DNA from: Sphagnum compactum
Lineage: Eukaryota; Bryophyta; Sphagnopsida; Sphagnales
Length of the DNA: 64,000 bases
Reading direction: 5' to 3'
Assembly (NCBI GenBank): GCA_965153455.1
Contig: OZ234504.1
Span: forward strand, 7,936,001-8,000,000
Below, in pieces: positions 27,001-39,178 of the stretch. The notes beneath the pieces were generated by a model. The model did no database searches. It saw only the letters and a program-made list of their open reading frames with translations, and was not told where the DNA came from. Within the stretch, counting starts at the first letter, position 1. Each line of letters opens with the position of its first letter. The translations under genes and the position numbers were made by a program.

Positions 27001-27945
27001 CACAAAATGGACTTAGTAGTCTTTCTTCAAACAATATGCCTGATTACAATGCTTAAATGACAAGTCTTTTGTTTAATGATTTGTAAAGAATATTAAAAGA
27101 AAACTAACATTTGTTATGTTTGCACAAAAGCATTGTTTAGGCCGTAAGGTTAGGGTTCAAGACATAGGGGTTCAAGTTTCCTTTGGGAGGATTATGTGCG
27201 ATAATTCATTACAAAAGACATTCAATGAATGGAGCTTCAAGAAGGATGATGGTTATTATGAATTGTCACAACAAGTTCATTAGCCTAGCAAGCTCATCGT
27301 TTGAGAGGAAGGAAACGATAATGTAAAGGAGTCTTGAACATTTTGAAATCAATTGATGTGTTTCCTATAAGTGAAGTTGGGGCCCAATCCAAACCTTCCC
27401 TTTTTATTTTCAAAATGTTTTTTATTTATGTAAGGGGGTTTACATCCATAATTTTGATGTGATTTTCATTTCATCCCTTTTTTTTATTCATCCTTGTTAA
27501 TGGATAGGTGTTTTATAATTGAATGGGTTTTCAAGCACTTAAAATATTTTAAAGTTAATTTCAAATTTTAATTTGGAATTACTTACGAATTTTTTATGAA
27601 AATTCATCTTAACCTCATCCAACATTGAAATTTGATAATAATTTAAGCCTCAATTGGCAATTTAAGTCCTTTTTCCATTTCAAGCCCACTTGAAGCTTGC
27701 ACTTGACCTTCTTCCTTTAATAACACATGCTTGCATCCTTTCTTTCAAATAATTTTCAAAGAAGGGAGTTGATTGTTTTTAGGAAAGCATACTAGAAAAT
27801 TTGCATGAACATTCCTTTTCCAACATCATCTTTGATATGTTTTCTTGATCGTCATCACGCCCAAGTTTAGGTGCTTTGCTTTCCATTTGCTTAATCATCT
27901 TGTCATTTCATATGACTTTAAACATTTTTTTCGACAGTGCACACT
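24045..27945. other. Intergenic region 3' of DRP3, no gene seen
   Basis: The first ~400 bp keep mixed composition and are probably DRP3 3' UTR. From about 24440 the sequence is AT-rich, with only short open frames (at most 76 codons) of low complexity. I saw no domain, repeat array or RNA gene. Confidence 0.6.
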
Positions 27946-28440
27946 AGGTTGAGCCTCCCCCATCTAATAGCTCATGGCTTGGCTCAATGCATATGTGGCG
28001 AATCTATAGATTGGATGGGGATACACCTTTTGTGGCATTCCCATAAGGGGGGAATGCATGGTTACCCATGATGTTGTTTAGGATGTTTTTGCATCCATTG
28101 TCATAGATGTCAAGTTTCGTATAATGTGTGATTAGCAACTTTGGAGATGTGTTTTTCCCTTTTGCCATAGAGGTATTTGGGTGCTTACATCATCAAGTTG
28201 ACAATTCTTTTCATCGATGTGCTAACATGGTTTGGTTGGCCAAAGGCTTGAAAAGCTTTCTTTTGTTGGTTTTGTGCTTATTTTAAAATGACAAAAGGTG
28301 TAAGTGATTTCACAAAGAGATCAAGTTGTTACCATATTGCAGCAAGCCATTGCAGCTAGGGAGACCTCTTCAAGATTGGGTGCTCTTTCATGTTTCCCAC
28401 TCATCTCCTTGTTGGATATGCTCCACATCACAAGTGAGAG
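27946..28440 (+). pseudogene. Decayed retroelement, C-terminal reverse-transcriptase-associated segment
   Basis: Four protein-like blocks follow each other on the plus strand in shifting frames. From 27946: RLSLPHLIAHGLAQ followed by CICGESID and GIHLL, a Cys/His cluster. From 28058: VTHDVV, an in-frame stop, then DVFASIVIDVKFR. From 28170: EVFGCLHHQVDN then FHRCANMVW. From 28331: ILQQAIAARETSSRLGALS then PLISLLDML. In this order they resemble the tail of reverse-transcriptase-type transposon proteins I recall from non-seed plants. At least three frame changes and several stops show it is dead. No reverse transcriptase catalytic block (YxDD) was seen upstream. The family name rests on memory. 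Confidence 0.5.
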
Positions 28441-28729
28441 TTTTAGATCCTAGGTTGTTATTTTGACCCCCTTTGGCAAGTCATGTTGTTCTCTTTTGTG
28501 GCTCATGTTGGTGCATTTGAACTTTGGCCTGTTGTCTCTTGGTAGGACATTGGTCCTCTCTCATTTTGTACCTCCTTTTCCCCTTTGGGATGGGTGTTTG
28601 TTCTTTATTTAAGTTTGGCAAGGGTTTCACCCATTTCATTCCTTTAAAACCAAGTTCAGCAAATAGCTCTACTGTAGGCTTTGAGATATTGCACACCAAT
28701 TGAGATTGTCCATATTGTTTGGAGATTAG

Positions 28730-29022
28730 TGTTTACTAATACTGACATTGACTCTTGGAGATTAATGTTTATTGTATGATCTATGCTTGGTACACATGAG
28801 AGCCCGATGATTTTGTTGACACCGACATTGTGTGATCTATGCTTGGTACCCATGAGAGCCCGATGATTGTGTTGACACCGACATTGTGTGATCTATGCTT
28901 GGTACCCATGAGAGCCCGATGATTGTGTTGACACCGCCATTGTGTGATCTATGCTTGGTTGACACCAACATTGTGTGATCTATGCTTGGTACTCGTGAGA
29001 GCCTGATGATTGTGTTGACACC
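28730..29022 (+). repeat. 56-bp tandem repeat
   Basis: The word GATCTATGCTTGGTACCCAT recurs at 28778, 28834, 28890, 28946 and 28977 (spacings 56, 56, 56, 31), each followed by GAGAGCCCGATGATTGTGTT and ACACCGACATTGTGT. The fourth unit is internally deleted. Upstream (28730-28777) is a more degenerate unit. The array begins about 300 bp after the retroelement remnant. Confidence 0.85.
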
Positions 29023-29771
29023 ATTTTCAGTAGAGGTAACAGGCAAACCTGCTGTGTATTTGCTGAATATTCTGCTGAAAATCAGAAATCTATGTTGTCT
29101 GAAGTAAACATAAAGCACAAGTTTTGCAGGAAGTTGGGCATGTGGGACAAGGATCAGTTTGTGTGCAGGTCATTGAAGAAATTGAGCTTTTACCATTCTG
29201 GGCAGACAAGAGCGAGGTATATTGAGGAGGGCAAGAGACCTCAGCTGCATGAAGTGGAGGGCCAAACAGATAGGAGAGACAAACAGAAACCTTGTTGGGC
29301 CACACCAAGGGAAGCAAAAAGCTTTGGAGTAATATTTCTGTACAGCAAACTGTGCACAAGCATGTGGAGGCCAGAGCAAGAGCACAGGTAAAATTACAAT
29401 CATTTTGCAAATCATCCCCAAAAGAGCAAAACTCTGTGTACATAGAAAAGGAGGCTCAGGGGAACAGTGGGGGACCCTAATCTGGTCAGTTCCTGACTAC
29501 AGATTTGATGCTTCAACACAGTCCTCAAATTACACAAAATGGCTGCGTTGTTTGCTTGAATTACATCTGTGTCCAAGAGACTATACTTAGTGGTAGAGAG
29601 GCAAATGGCAGTAGCCTTTCATGGACAGAAGAAATCAACCTGGCATCGATTGACATTTTGTTCCAGCCACCACCTGCTCAAGCAAACTCCAACACTCTTG
29701 AGCTGGAGTTGGACCAATTCAAGTGACAGCAGGCTTCAGTACTGCTGACAAAAGGAGAAAACATAGTGAGA
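29023..29771 (-). other. 3' flank of the FPP gene, probably 3' UTR
   Basis: This mixed-composition stretch lies directly after the FPP stop codon (read on the minus strand). The open frames here on both strands overlap each other and match nothing I recognise. A long 3' UTR followed by intergenic DNA is the simplest reading. Confidence 0.4.
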
Positions 29772-32700
29772 TTAGCTGGATGATCCACTGCTTCCACTTC
29801 GTGACCTAGAGTAGAACCTACTAAACGAAGATGGAGTTCGTGGTTTCTGTGCAGGGGTTTCCTCCAGTACTGAATCCTCACTTGATGATTTGGGTCCATT
29901 GTTGGTCCGCATCCTTATCGACCGAAAAGCAGGTGATGGAGACCGTGCTGGTGATGCTGGCACTGACATCAACCCATGTCCAGAAAAGTCAGACAACCCA
30001 AGTGATGGGGACATGGTGCCTGCACCATGATCCAAGTAGTCGTTTCTAAATCTATGACTGTTTTCACCATGTTGCTGTCCATGGAAGCTTTGGTTGGCAG
30101 AGCCTTGTTGTTCATTCTGCTGCCTTCCAGGAATTATGAGTGGGCTGTGGTTGCCTTTGGGGTGAGCCCCACCGGTGGTAACCCAGGGGGAGCTCTGTTC
30201 ACGCAGTGCAGATGGAGAATGGTTGTGTGTTTTGGCAATGTCAGGGATGCACGGTACTACTACTTCAGCCTCCTTCTGCCACTGAAAAAGGTCCATGTTC
30301 TCTGTCAGCTTCTGAATTGATGTTGCAGAATCTGTTGAGGAACTGACTGATGTCTCTGTTGCTTTCTGGTTGGCCACAGGAACAGTTCCCATGACATTCA
30401 GCTGCCTGCCAAGGGCAAGAATCGTTCTTTGACACTCTGCAAGGGCTGTGGCAGCAATTTCTGTGTCCTCTCTCTCCTGTTTCTGCATCAACTGAAACAA
30501 AGCATCAGAAATAGGATTTAGGGAATTATTTCTGCAACAACTGCAGAAAAGTTCAAAAGTGCTCATTTGTATGTTTGATGGGTGCAGGGAATGTACCTTT
30601 CTAGACTTGATGTCTTCATCCTCTGATGTGGAATAACCAGCCAACTCCCCATCCATAGCATGAGAGCGTCCTGAATGGTCACTCTTACTGGTGTTCCTGC
30701 AACATGGTGATCACAACAATCACTTACATGAAGCCACATGATGAATCAATTTCATGGCCACAAAATTCTAGAAGTGAACCAGATGATGTGACAACCAGAT
30801 CTTGGAGGGAATTTGAGAGCTCACAGGTGAATTTTGTGCTGTGCGTCTTCAATCTTTGCAATAACCTCTTGACATTGTTGCCGTTCATCCTTTAGTTGAC
30901 CTTCCAATGCTGCCACCTTTTCATGCAAATGGTTCATCTCTCCACTTGCCACCTGCAAGCTTAACATCTGTCTTGGATTGACTGATGACAGAACCATCAA
31001 CTCTTCCTCCAGTCGTTCATCCTCCTTCAACAAGCCTTTGGAGTCTTGTGGTGCATCATCCTGCCAAATGTCATGTGTTAGAGACCAAAAGGAAATGAAT
31101 TCTCACAAGTGAAGTGCAGACCCAACAATCTCAATTTTCTGTGAATTTTCCCAGGTAGGTGACAAGACAAGGAATTAGGCAGCATTGACAATCTGCTACT
31201 CTCTATATCCCATTCAAGTTTGAGAAGAGTTCAGCTCACAGTAGGAACTGACTGTTGACTAAACTGGAGGAAGATTGGGCAATCTCTACTTGCAGTGTAT
31301 GAGTATCAGAGACTAGGCAATTTGGAAGCAATCACCTGGTGATTTTCATGAGGAAAACGTCTCTCCTTTTCTTGCAACTTCAACTGCTCCACCTTTTTGT
31401 CAGCTGCCTTCAAGTGGTCCTGAATGTCACCTTTCTCAGTTCTGAGATGCACTGTCTCACCAGCACCCACTCCCAAAAATCGAGGCCAAGTCCTGGGCAA
31501 CTCGTCTTTCAGAGGACTTCTTCTGCCTGCTGCCTTGATCTCTTTGTTTGGTAGTAATGATACAGATTGGAGTGCATTTAAGTTCATTCTGGCGGCAGCC
31601 CCACCAGCAGCATGTTGTTCTGCCACAGCTGAATCATATTCACATTTGGTGCCTTGACTTGGGATTTCAAACGGCTTGAGAGACATGATTCTTTCCAAGG
31701 TCAATCCAAGCTCTGAAATGAAATAAACCATATCAGACTTGCCTTGCAACAACTTGTTGCCTACCAGAACAAGGCTCCGCATGGCATTTTCTAGCTCTGA
31801 GTCTTTCCATTGCATGCTCCCTGCAATTTGGCCCCTATCTCCATGCTGATCTGCCCCAAGGACTCTGCTTACACCATCAGTTGGCATGGAAACCAATGAA
31901 GTGTACTCACTCCCTGTTGCTTGTGCAAGGGCTTCTATGATCCGCACAATTTTCAAAAGTGATGCTGCCAGCTCTGTATGCACCGTGCTTGCCTGCCAAA
32001 TGACAAACACAAGTGGCTAAAGAAAATCCAGTAGTCAAAACAGGTACCTCATTCAAACCCAAACACCCAGTTTTCAACAAGCAAAACCTCTGCATTTTTT
32101 CAAAGTATAAATAGATTTGGGCTTACCTTTGACTCTGCATCGGAGACAGAGGCATACTCTCCTGGAGCCTCACCTTCAGATGAGCTTGTCTCCAATGCAG
32201 ACCCAGTTTTCCCATTCTCTCTTCTTCCTGTGGCCAGGCTATTTTTTATCAAGAACCCAGATATCTGATCTGACAGTGCTGAAGGTCCATCACCACCTCT
32301 TTCCTTTTTGGACTGGATTTTGTTCAATTGATCCAGTTGGTTTTGCAACTTTATCAACACGACCTCATTTGCAGAATTCCTGGATTGGAAAGCTGTAAGT
32401 AGTTCCTTGGCTGTAGCAAGCTCAGCATTGAGGTCACAGATTGTGTTGTTGGCTGACTCCAGTTCCCGACGAGTTGAAGCTAATTCGACTTCAAGCTCTT
32501 GGATTTGGTCTGAGGCAGTCGTCATTGGACTTTCTCGTGGTCCATCAAAAGATGCAGTGTCAGAATAAGTGTTGTCTGACTTTGCAGGCTCTGCCATCTT
32601 TGCAAGCTGTTCCATTTCAACAAAATCATCCATGAGCTCAAATCTAAGAGATGCTTGCCTGTTGTCAATGTTGCCATTACTTTGTGGTTTGGACTTCTCC

Positions 32701-35700
32701 TTCTTGAATTGGTCAAGTGTAGCAACAAGCGAAGATGCCCAAGTATCTGATGATGCATCTTGACTGAACTCATCCGTGGAGTGAGGACTCTCTTTAATCA
32801 GTGCTTTGATCTCTTGCTGTTTGGATTGGCTTTGAATTCCACGGGCTTTATCAAGTTCCTCTTCCACAAGTGACAGACGGTTAGCAGTCTTCACACATCT
32901 GATGTGAGCATTTTGCAGCTCCTCATTCCGACAAGCAAGTGCTTCCCTGAGCATTTTCATCTCTTCATCCATGGCTGCCATCCTCTCTGCTATACCATTG
33001 GTGCTGTTGTAACCCGGATCATGTGCATTCTCTTTCATCATGCCCATTGAAACAGGATCCAAATGACTTGCACTACGCCCAAATGAGCGCCTCCCTTTGT
33101 TTTCTAGTGCACCAGGTTTCCCAATTCCCTCAACCTCATTCCGCATCCGTTGCAGAGCTGCGGGACCTGAATGGGATAACCAAATCAAGTACCCACAACT
33201 CAGTTCTGAACCCTTAAGATCCAGAAACTAGCAAGTGAGCAGAGGCTAAGTTAGGATGAAAGAAAAATTCCACAACAGTTTTCTTTATGGTTGAGGACCA
33301 TTGATTGAAACCTGGAAGAACACATCATGGAACTTTCCAGAATATAACTTTGTCATATTGGGACGATAAAACTCCCTTAGTTGTTTACTTAGTTCACCAA
33401 ATCACCTGGAAGCTTTTTGCGGATAAGAAGTCGGAGGCGATTGCATTCCTCTTCAAGCTGGGCAATTTTCTTTACACTTTCAAGGTGTTGTTTGGCCGCA
33501 ATGTCAGCCGCTTTGCGTTCGTACTCTCGTTCCCCATTTCTAATCTCAAGTTCCTTGTTGAGAGCATGTACTTCATATTTGAGATTTGCATTTTCCTTCT
33601 CCATGGCCTCAACTTGTACCTACAGCTCACCCTATTCTCGTCAACTCAAGACCCTCCTTTCTACCTCGAATTGGACTATATCTAGAAGCAGAATTAGTTG
33701 GTAGACATTGTGCAAGGGCTGGAAATTGGAGCTGTTTTCAATTCTGACCCTAACCTGCAAAATCTTGATGTCTGCTTCAGCACGTCCTTTGGCCTCACCA
33801 AGTTCTGCAAGGCTCCTTGAGCGCTCCTGGGTGCATGAATGAGTCAAGTTAAGAAATCAGAGAAAGCTAACAACAGTTCACACAATTATGTATTCAACTT
33901 CCTGTGTTCCAAGATGCCCATTGAAGCAATGCCTGTTTCGTTTAGGACAAATTATATAAATTTGTTGTTGGGATGTGAAGGAGATTGCATCTGTGCCCTG
34001 AGTCTCAGTTACAGTTCTGGACGACTCTCAGTCATAATGTTGGCTAGAACTCAAGAGACACCCAAGATTTCTCACATTTGAAGATGAGCAGTTTAATCCC
34101 ATCGTAGTTGGTTTGGTTTTTATGTCACAATTGCACGTGGAGGAGCTTCAACCCACAACCAGTTTGCAAGACTGACAGACATGCATCACACAGTCAGATA
34201 GATAGGGGGGCAATGTGGGGCATTTAGAACACACATATGTTGTTGCAGAAGTGTGGTTTTTTTACCTGCAATGCATGTGAGAGTGCCTTTCCCTCAGCTC
34301 TGCATTCCAAAAGCTCTGTGCGGGTGTGGCTCAATATCTCAGAAGCTTCAGCCAACTTGGTTTCCATCTCAATCCGCAGTTTGTCATATTCTCTTGTCTT
34401 CTTGACCAATGTGTCATGAATGAGTTGCTCTTGCTCCTCTCGCACATGTCGCAGCTGCTTCATGCACTCTTTCAAGGCTCCGTCCAGGTGTGTGGCACGG
34501 TCCTCTGTGGCCAGTTTTTGCTGCCATGCTGCATCTAACTGTTGCTTCAGAGCCACTGCTTCTGCTTCTGCTTTCTCCCACCCTGTATGCAGAGCAACAC
34601 ATGATTAGCAACACATGCATGTCACCATGATTTTCTGAAACAATTAATTGCAAGTGCTGCTGAAGGGTTAGTGAACTAGTTATATATACCACTGACAGCT
34701 TCTTCTGCAACTTTGCTATGCTGCTTAACCAAGTTGTCTTTTGTGGTGATATCCGCGAGTGCATTGGCAAGCTGCTCACTGATGCTTTTTACTCTCTCCG
34801 CTGACTGCTGTTGCCTCATGTCATGGTTTTGCAGTACTATCCTTGGAGACACATCCTGTAACAACAACAACAACAAAAAATTAGTAAGAAAAGACATCAT
34901 GAACACCCCAAAAAATTACTTGCACCTATCAAACTCTCACCCAAGATTGGGATCCTCAATGAAACATATTACCTTGAACATACTCTGTTTCTCTGTTAGA
35001 TACATACATGCATTTGCCTAGCTAGAATTTCCACTCAAAGTGCTTCTTCCCCAACAACAGAAGACAGACATAAGTTCCTTTTTTCTGAAAACAGTCAGAA
35101 AAATTGAGTATACTGAGAGATTTGCACCTTTTGAGGCGAGATTTGCACTGAGAAATCACGATGATGGACATCCCATCTCTGCATCATCAACACCCCCTGC
35201 AATGCCCCCCACCCCAACCACCCCACATGTGACTGTTGGAAGAAGTCCATGGGGGAAAGTTTCTTCCTGTACATAATAATGAGATTTGGATGCTCACTCA
35301 CGTACATGGAAGACTGCAGCAAAACAGATTCATTGTAGATCATAGCTGAGCAAGTCCTTGAAGAAGCTACAGACAGATACATGAACTGGTGGAAGAAGAG
35401 CTTTGTTTTTCTTTTCAAAAAATTTACCAGGATTCATGATCAAGAGAAAGAAAAAAACCCCATGAAGAAGAACCACAATCAGTGTCCCAAGCGAGATATA
35501 TGGTCATGCAGAAAGACTGTGACATCATCACCCTGTGACATTGCAGAGAGTTCTTCAAACTGGAAAGACAAATCACATGTGATCCTTGCATGACATGCAG
35601 GGAGAGGGGTCTCGAGTCTCGAGCTCCCCAAGACTTAGAGCATATATCTCCAGGGTCAGATATTGAGCACCGATGGAGATGCTCTTATTATATTGCAGAA

Positions 35701-36001
35701 ACCACAAGCAGAAGAACTTGGGAAATATAGCAGCGGCAGCAGTACAGGAGGAGATTTGATGGATGATGCTCCTGAGACACAGACGACAACTTCTTAGCAA
35801 AATTGGGAAATGGAGTTGTTGTTGTTGTTGTTGTTGCTGAAGTACCTGTTGTCGATCTTCTACAACAGCAGCTGATGAATTGAGAAAAGTTCCTCCCTCG
35901 TGAGGAGCAAAACTGTTGGCGGCGGCAACTTTCTCACTCGACTTTTTCTTCCATGGCCAACTACTTCGCCGTGAACTCTCTTTCTGTTTCTCCTTCTCCA
36001 T
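29772..36001 (-). CDS. FPP: Filament-like plant protein (FPP), long coiled-coil protein
   Basis: Ten exons on the minus strand join to 1225 aa: 36001-35846, 34855-34690, 34582-34266, 33826-33755, 33619-33406, 33166-32127, 31992-31336, 31060-30825, 30696-30597 and 30491-29772. The head has the family signature [12 protein letters not shown] (13-24). Coiled coil follows with conserved FPP blocks: [48 protein letters not shown] and [15 protein letters not shown]-like helices. [18 protein letters not shown] (449-466) and [16 protein letters not shown] (484-499) are hallmark FPP motifs. The last exon (987-1225) starts with a final helix ([15 protein letters not shown]) and ends in a Ser-rich basic tail. 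FPPs bind MAF1/WPP proteins, and the VETH subgroup links vesicle tethering to cortical microtubules; which role applies here is unknown. The gene converges on DRP3. Length is above the usual 600-1100 aa. The exon-1 donor (35845) is the least certain junction. Confidence 0.88.
35638..35684. mobile_element. 47-bp relic of MITE family M1 in FPP intron 1
   Basis: GAGCATATATCTCCAGGG at one end and the inverted GAGCATCTCCATCGGTGCTC at the other meet with almost no interior. TTA flanks both sides (35635-35637, 35685-35687). The ends match the terminal inverted repeats of the elements at 15342 and 51626, so this is best read as an internally deleted copy. Confidence 0.6.
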
Positions 36002-37105
36002 TTCTCACACTACTGCTTGCTTGCTTCCTTGTTTGTTTGTTTGTTTGTTTGCTGATGATACCACCTCAGTAGTAGTGATGGATCCTCAGTCTTGATCATA
36101 AGACTGGAATGATCCTCATGTGGTCATCAAACAGCATTATTGTTGGATCGGATTGGGAACTGGATTCTGTACTCCTTTCTCTTCTGATCCGCTTGCTTGC
36201 ACTGGAGGTTTTGAGTGCACTCCTGATGAGCTGCAGGAATGAACAACGCTGAACTCTTGAGTACACCTCAAGTTCCCCTCCTCTTCCTCCTCATTGTAGC
36301 TCAACAGCAACAAAGATTTTTCTCCTCTCCCTCAGAAGTGATCATATCTCAACTGAGTTCTCTCAAGAAATCCCCTTTCAGAGGCTTTTCTGGAGCTAGC
36401 AAGACTGGAAATTTCTTAACATCAATTCTTCGAGATCAGCCATGACCATGGCCACAATCACCAGGAGACAACAACAACAACAACTACTACTACTACTACT
36501 GCCACACCCTGGAACTGAAAAGTTTTTGCAGGAGAAACCGAAGAAGAAAAGAAGAAGGAGAAGAAGAAGAAGAAGAAGACGAAGAAAAGGCTCTGTCCAG
36601 TCTAGTTGAAGCTGGAACTCAGAAGCTTTGGAGCTGAAGAACTGGTACAGAAAGCTTTGGAGTTTCAAAAGCTTGTTTGTTTTTGCAACATCCAACAACA
36701 ATGCCACTAGTATGTGTTCTGTATGGGTGTATGTGTTGTGTGTGTGTGTGTTGTGAGAGAGAGAGAGAGAGAGAGAGAGAGGAGGAGGAGGAGGAGGAGG
36801 AAGAGGATGATGATGATACTGACACAAGCATCACACTACCACAAGCAACAACAACAACAACAAAATCCCAACTTAATTTTGTTGAAAATCTACTCCAAAA
36901 AAATTGCAGATCTCAATCAATAGTGAGGTAAAATGATTTTAGTCTTCTTCTTCTTCTTCTTCTTCTGACACTATTATCCCCCACACACAATCACCAGGTG
37001 ACAACATCATTTTTTGCCATGCAACTACAAATGCAAAAATGCAGCCACAGTGTGTGTGTGTGTGTGTGTGTGTGTTTCACTCTCTCTCTCTCTCTCTCTC
37101 TCTTT
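36002..37105 (-). promoter_or_regulatory. FPP upstream/leader region packed with microsatellites
   Basis: Within about 640 bp there are runs of ACA (36468-36485), CTA (36484-36500), GAA (36540-36590), GT (36736-36751), GA (36755-36781), GGA (36781-36802), GAT (36806-36816), ACA (36845-36863), TTC (36942-36966), TG (37050-37075) and CT (37080-37103). On the FPP sense strand the GA/GGA runs become CT-rich leader sequence. GA/CT repeats in plant 5' regions are known targets of BPC/GAGA-binding factors. The open frames here are by-products of the repeats. Confidence 0.6.
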
Positions 37106-38220
37106 AAGTAATTCTTTTGGGGGTGACTCCTGACATACTAGGGTTTGTTGTCAGACTAATTTCCTTTTGTTTGTTTGTTTTTTCAATATTTGTGATCAGT
37201 TTAGCCATAATATATAGTTTAGTCAAATTTGGCTATGAACAGGATATGAAAGTTTTTTTTTTAATTATTATAAAGTTCAACAACCCTTCACATTTTTGGG
37301 GCTACAATTGCTAGAATCAAATAGAGAAATCTGGCCATATTCTAAAAATTAACTGTAGTAGAAATGTGGCAACTAGAAAACCAAAACCATGTACATACTT
37401 TTAGCCATTTTGAGATTTCTTTTAGCCAAATCTCTGAAATTTAGCCAGAAATTTTTTTTAAAAAAAAAGGCTGATTTAGTAAGGTGAGACTTTCTGACAA
37501 AGCCTTTTTTTTTGTTGAAATTCTGAAATATTCAGATTGAGGCTGTCAGACCCCCCCCTCTCTTTTTCTATTTTTTTCTTTTTTCCAAAAAAATATATTT
37601 TCCTTTTTTTTTCTTTTTTTTCTTTTTTTCAAAAAAGTTTATTTTCATTTCTTTCTTTCTTTTCAAAAAAAATAATTATTTCAACAAGATTTGCCGAACT
37701 TGAGTCATAGGTACCATACACACACACACATAAGCATGACCACACCACGTTCCCAAAGTACTCATTTTGTCAGTTAGAAAAAGCAAAAGTGGGTCAGAAG
37801 AGCAACATGGTACTATGATCATTGCCAAAGAGATTTTTATTTTATTTATTTTTGGTGTTTTTGAAGTGCCACCAACAAATATATTTTTTTGCATGAAAAA
37901 CCTTAAAGCACTAGCCTATTGGGTTGTATGACTAACCTAGGGTTAGGTTAGGTTAGGTGCATAGGTATACTTCCAACTCATGACTCACAAGAACAAACAA
38001 CAAAGAATCTATAAACAAGTAACAACAAAAAGCTTTACAAGATGAAAGTCATGTGCAAGTCATGATATTTCATAGTGCTTGGGATTGATCATAATTGTAA
38101 GTGAAGTAGTGGGCTATTCATGTATCATTGTGATAATAAATGCCAACTATTCCCTTCTCCTACTCAACTGAAAAAAAGCTTCCGATTGAAAAATATATAT
38201 AAATGTTCATGACCCAAATC

Positions 38221-38470
38221 TATGCTTAGCTAGCTACCTATTTATTTACCTACCTATAACTATTCTATTTTTATCAGTGTTTTTTTTTGCAACAAAATTT
38301 TTTTTTTCAGCAAAAAATCTGAGAATTTTTGAAAAAATGTGTTTTTCTAATGTACTTTTGACCAATTTTGCAAATTTTGGGGCAAATTTTGCTAAAATTT
38401 TGATATCACAAATATGAAAAAAAAAACATTGATGCTTATCGTACCTATCTATTTACTTACCTACCTATGA
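38221..38470 (+). repeat. Paired TACCTAC-type direct repeats 210 bp apart
   Basis: ATGCTTA followed shortly by TACCTATTTATTTACCTACC at 38221-38260 is repeated with minor changes at 38431-38468. The GGTAGGTAGG complement of this word forms arrays near 56519-56534 and 56585-56604. The interior is T-rich. It may be the edges of a small element or local slippage. Confidence 0.4.
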
Positions 38471-38698
38471 TTTGTGCTCAGCACTTCTTTGTCGAATATT
38501 TATTTATTTTAAAGAATGAGGTTCAGCAATTTTAAATTTATTTTTTCAGAATTTCAATTGTTGAGGATTAATAATTATGCAAAAAAAATCTTGTGTTGTG
38601 CATTTGTAATAGTAAACTCAATGGTTTTGGTTTTTCCACAGAATTTGAGAAATATCAATATAATTAATTAATTCTTTAATTATCCCTTTTTTTATTCA

Positions 38699-38990
38699 GC
38701 TAGACCTTTTTGTGAATTATTTTGTGCCGAACATAAATCAGAGTCATAGGGGGTAAGGTTATCATACAACTGGTGATCATCACAGGAAAGCCCTTTGACA
38801 GTTGCCTACAACAGAGGGCATCTTGTACTGAACCGGATGGAAACTGATGCTCAAAAACAACTCTCATTGTCATCTGAAAACACTCATTGCTTTGCCAATA
38901 TGCAAAAAGAAGGAAGACTCTTGCTAACTTAAGATGGCCAAATGTATAAATGGGTAACAACAACTAGTGTTGGGCAGGTATTTGATTTTT
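38699..38990 (+). repeat. Dispersed repeat with TAGTGTTGGGC end, hAT-like terminus candidate
   Basis: CTAGACCTTTTTGTGAATTA at 38700 has relatives at 48461 (CTAGACCTTTTGCCAAATTA) and 55157 (CTAGACCCTTTTGTAAATTA). A second shared word, ACTAGTGTTGGGCAGGTAT (38963 onward), appears inverted near 55220-55240. A TAGTGTTGGGC-like end resembles hAT terminal inverted repeats. No full element boundary was found. Confidence 0.4.
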
Positions 38991-39178
38991 GAAATACCAG
39001 TTGCTTCCAGTTATGTATTTTCGAAAAAAAATTTATTGAAGAAAATTCATACCAGGCTACGTCTTGATATTGGGTACTTTTAAAAAATACCGGCCGGTCC
39101 TGATATTGGGGTTCAAGACTGATTTTTTGCTAGCCTATGTTCACAACCCCATTTGGATCAATCCCAGCCATAATTATG

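Noticed and set aside
28730-29022. CRISPR-like array
   Set aside because: The repeats are contiguous 56-bp units without unique spacers, and the genome is a plant nuclear one.
29092-29443. Overlapping frames of 83-117 codons on both strands 3' of FPP
   Set aside because: Mutually overlapping, no domain, and placed where the FPP 3' UTR is expected.
36396-36827. 143-codon frame rich in Pro, Ser and His on the minus strand
   Set aside because: It is generated by the microsatellite runs upstream of FPP.
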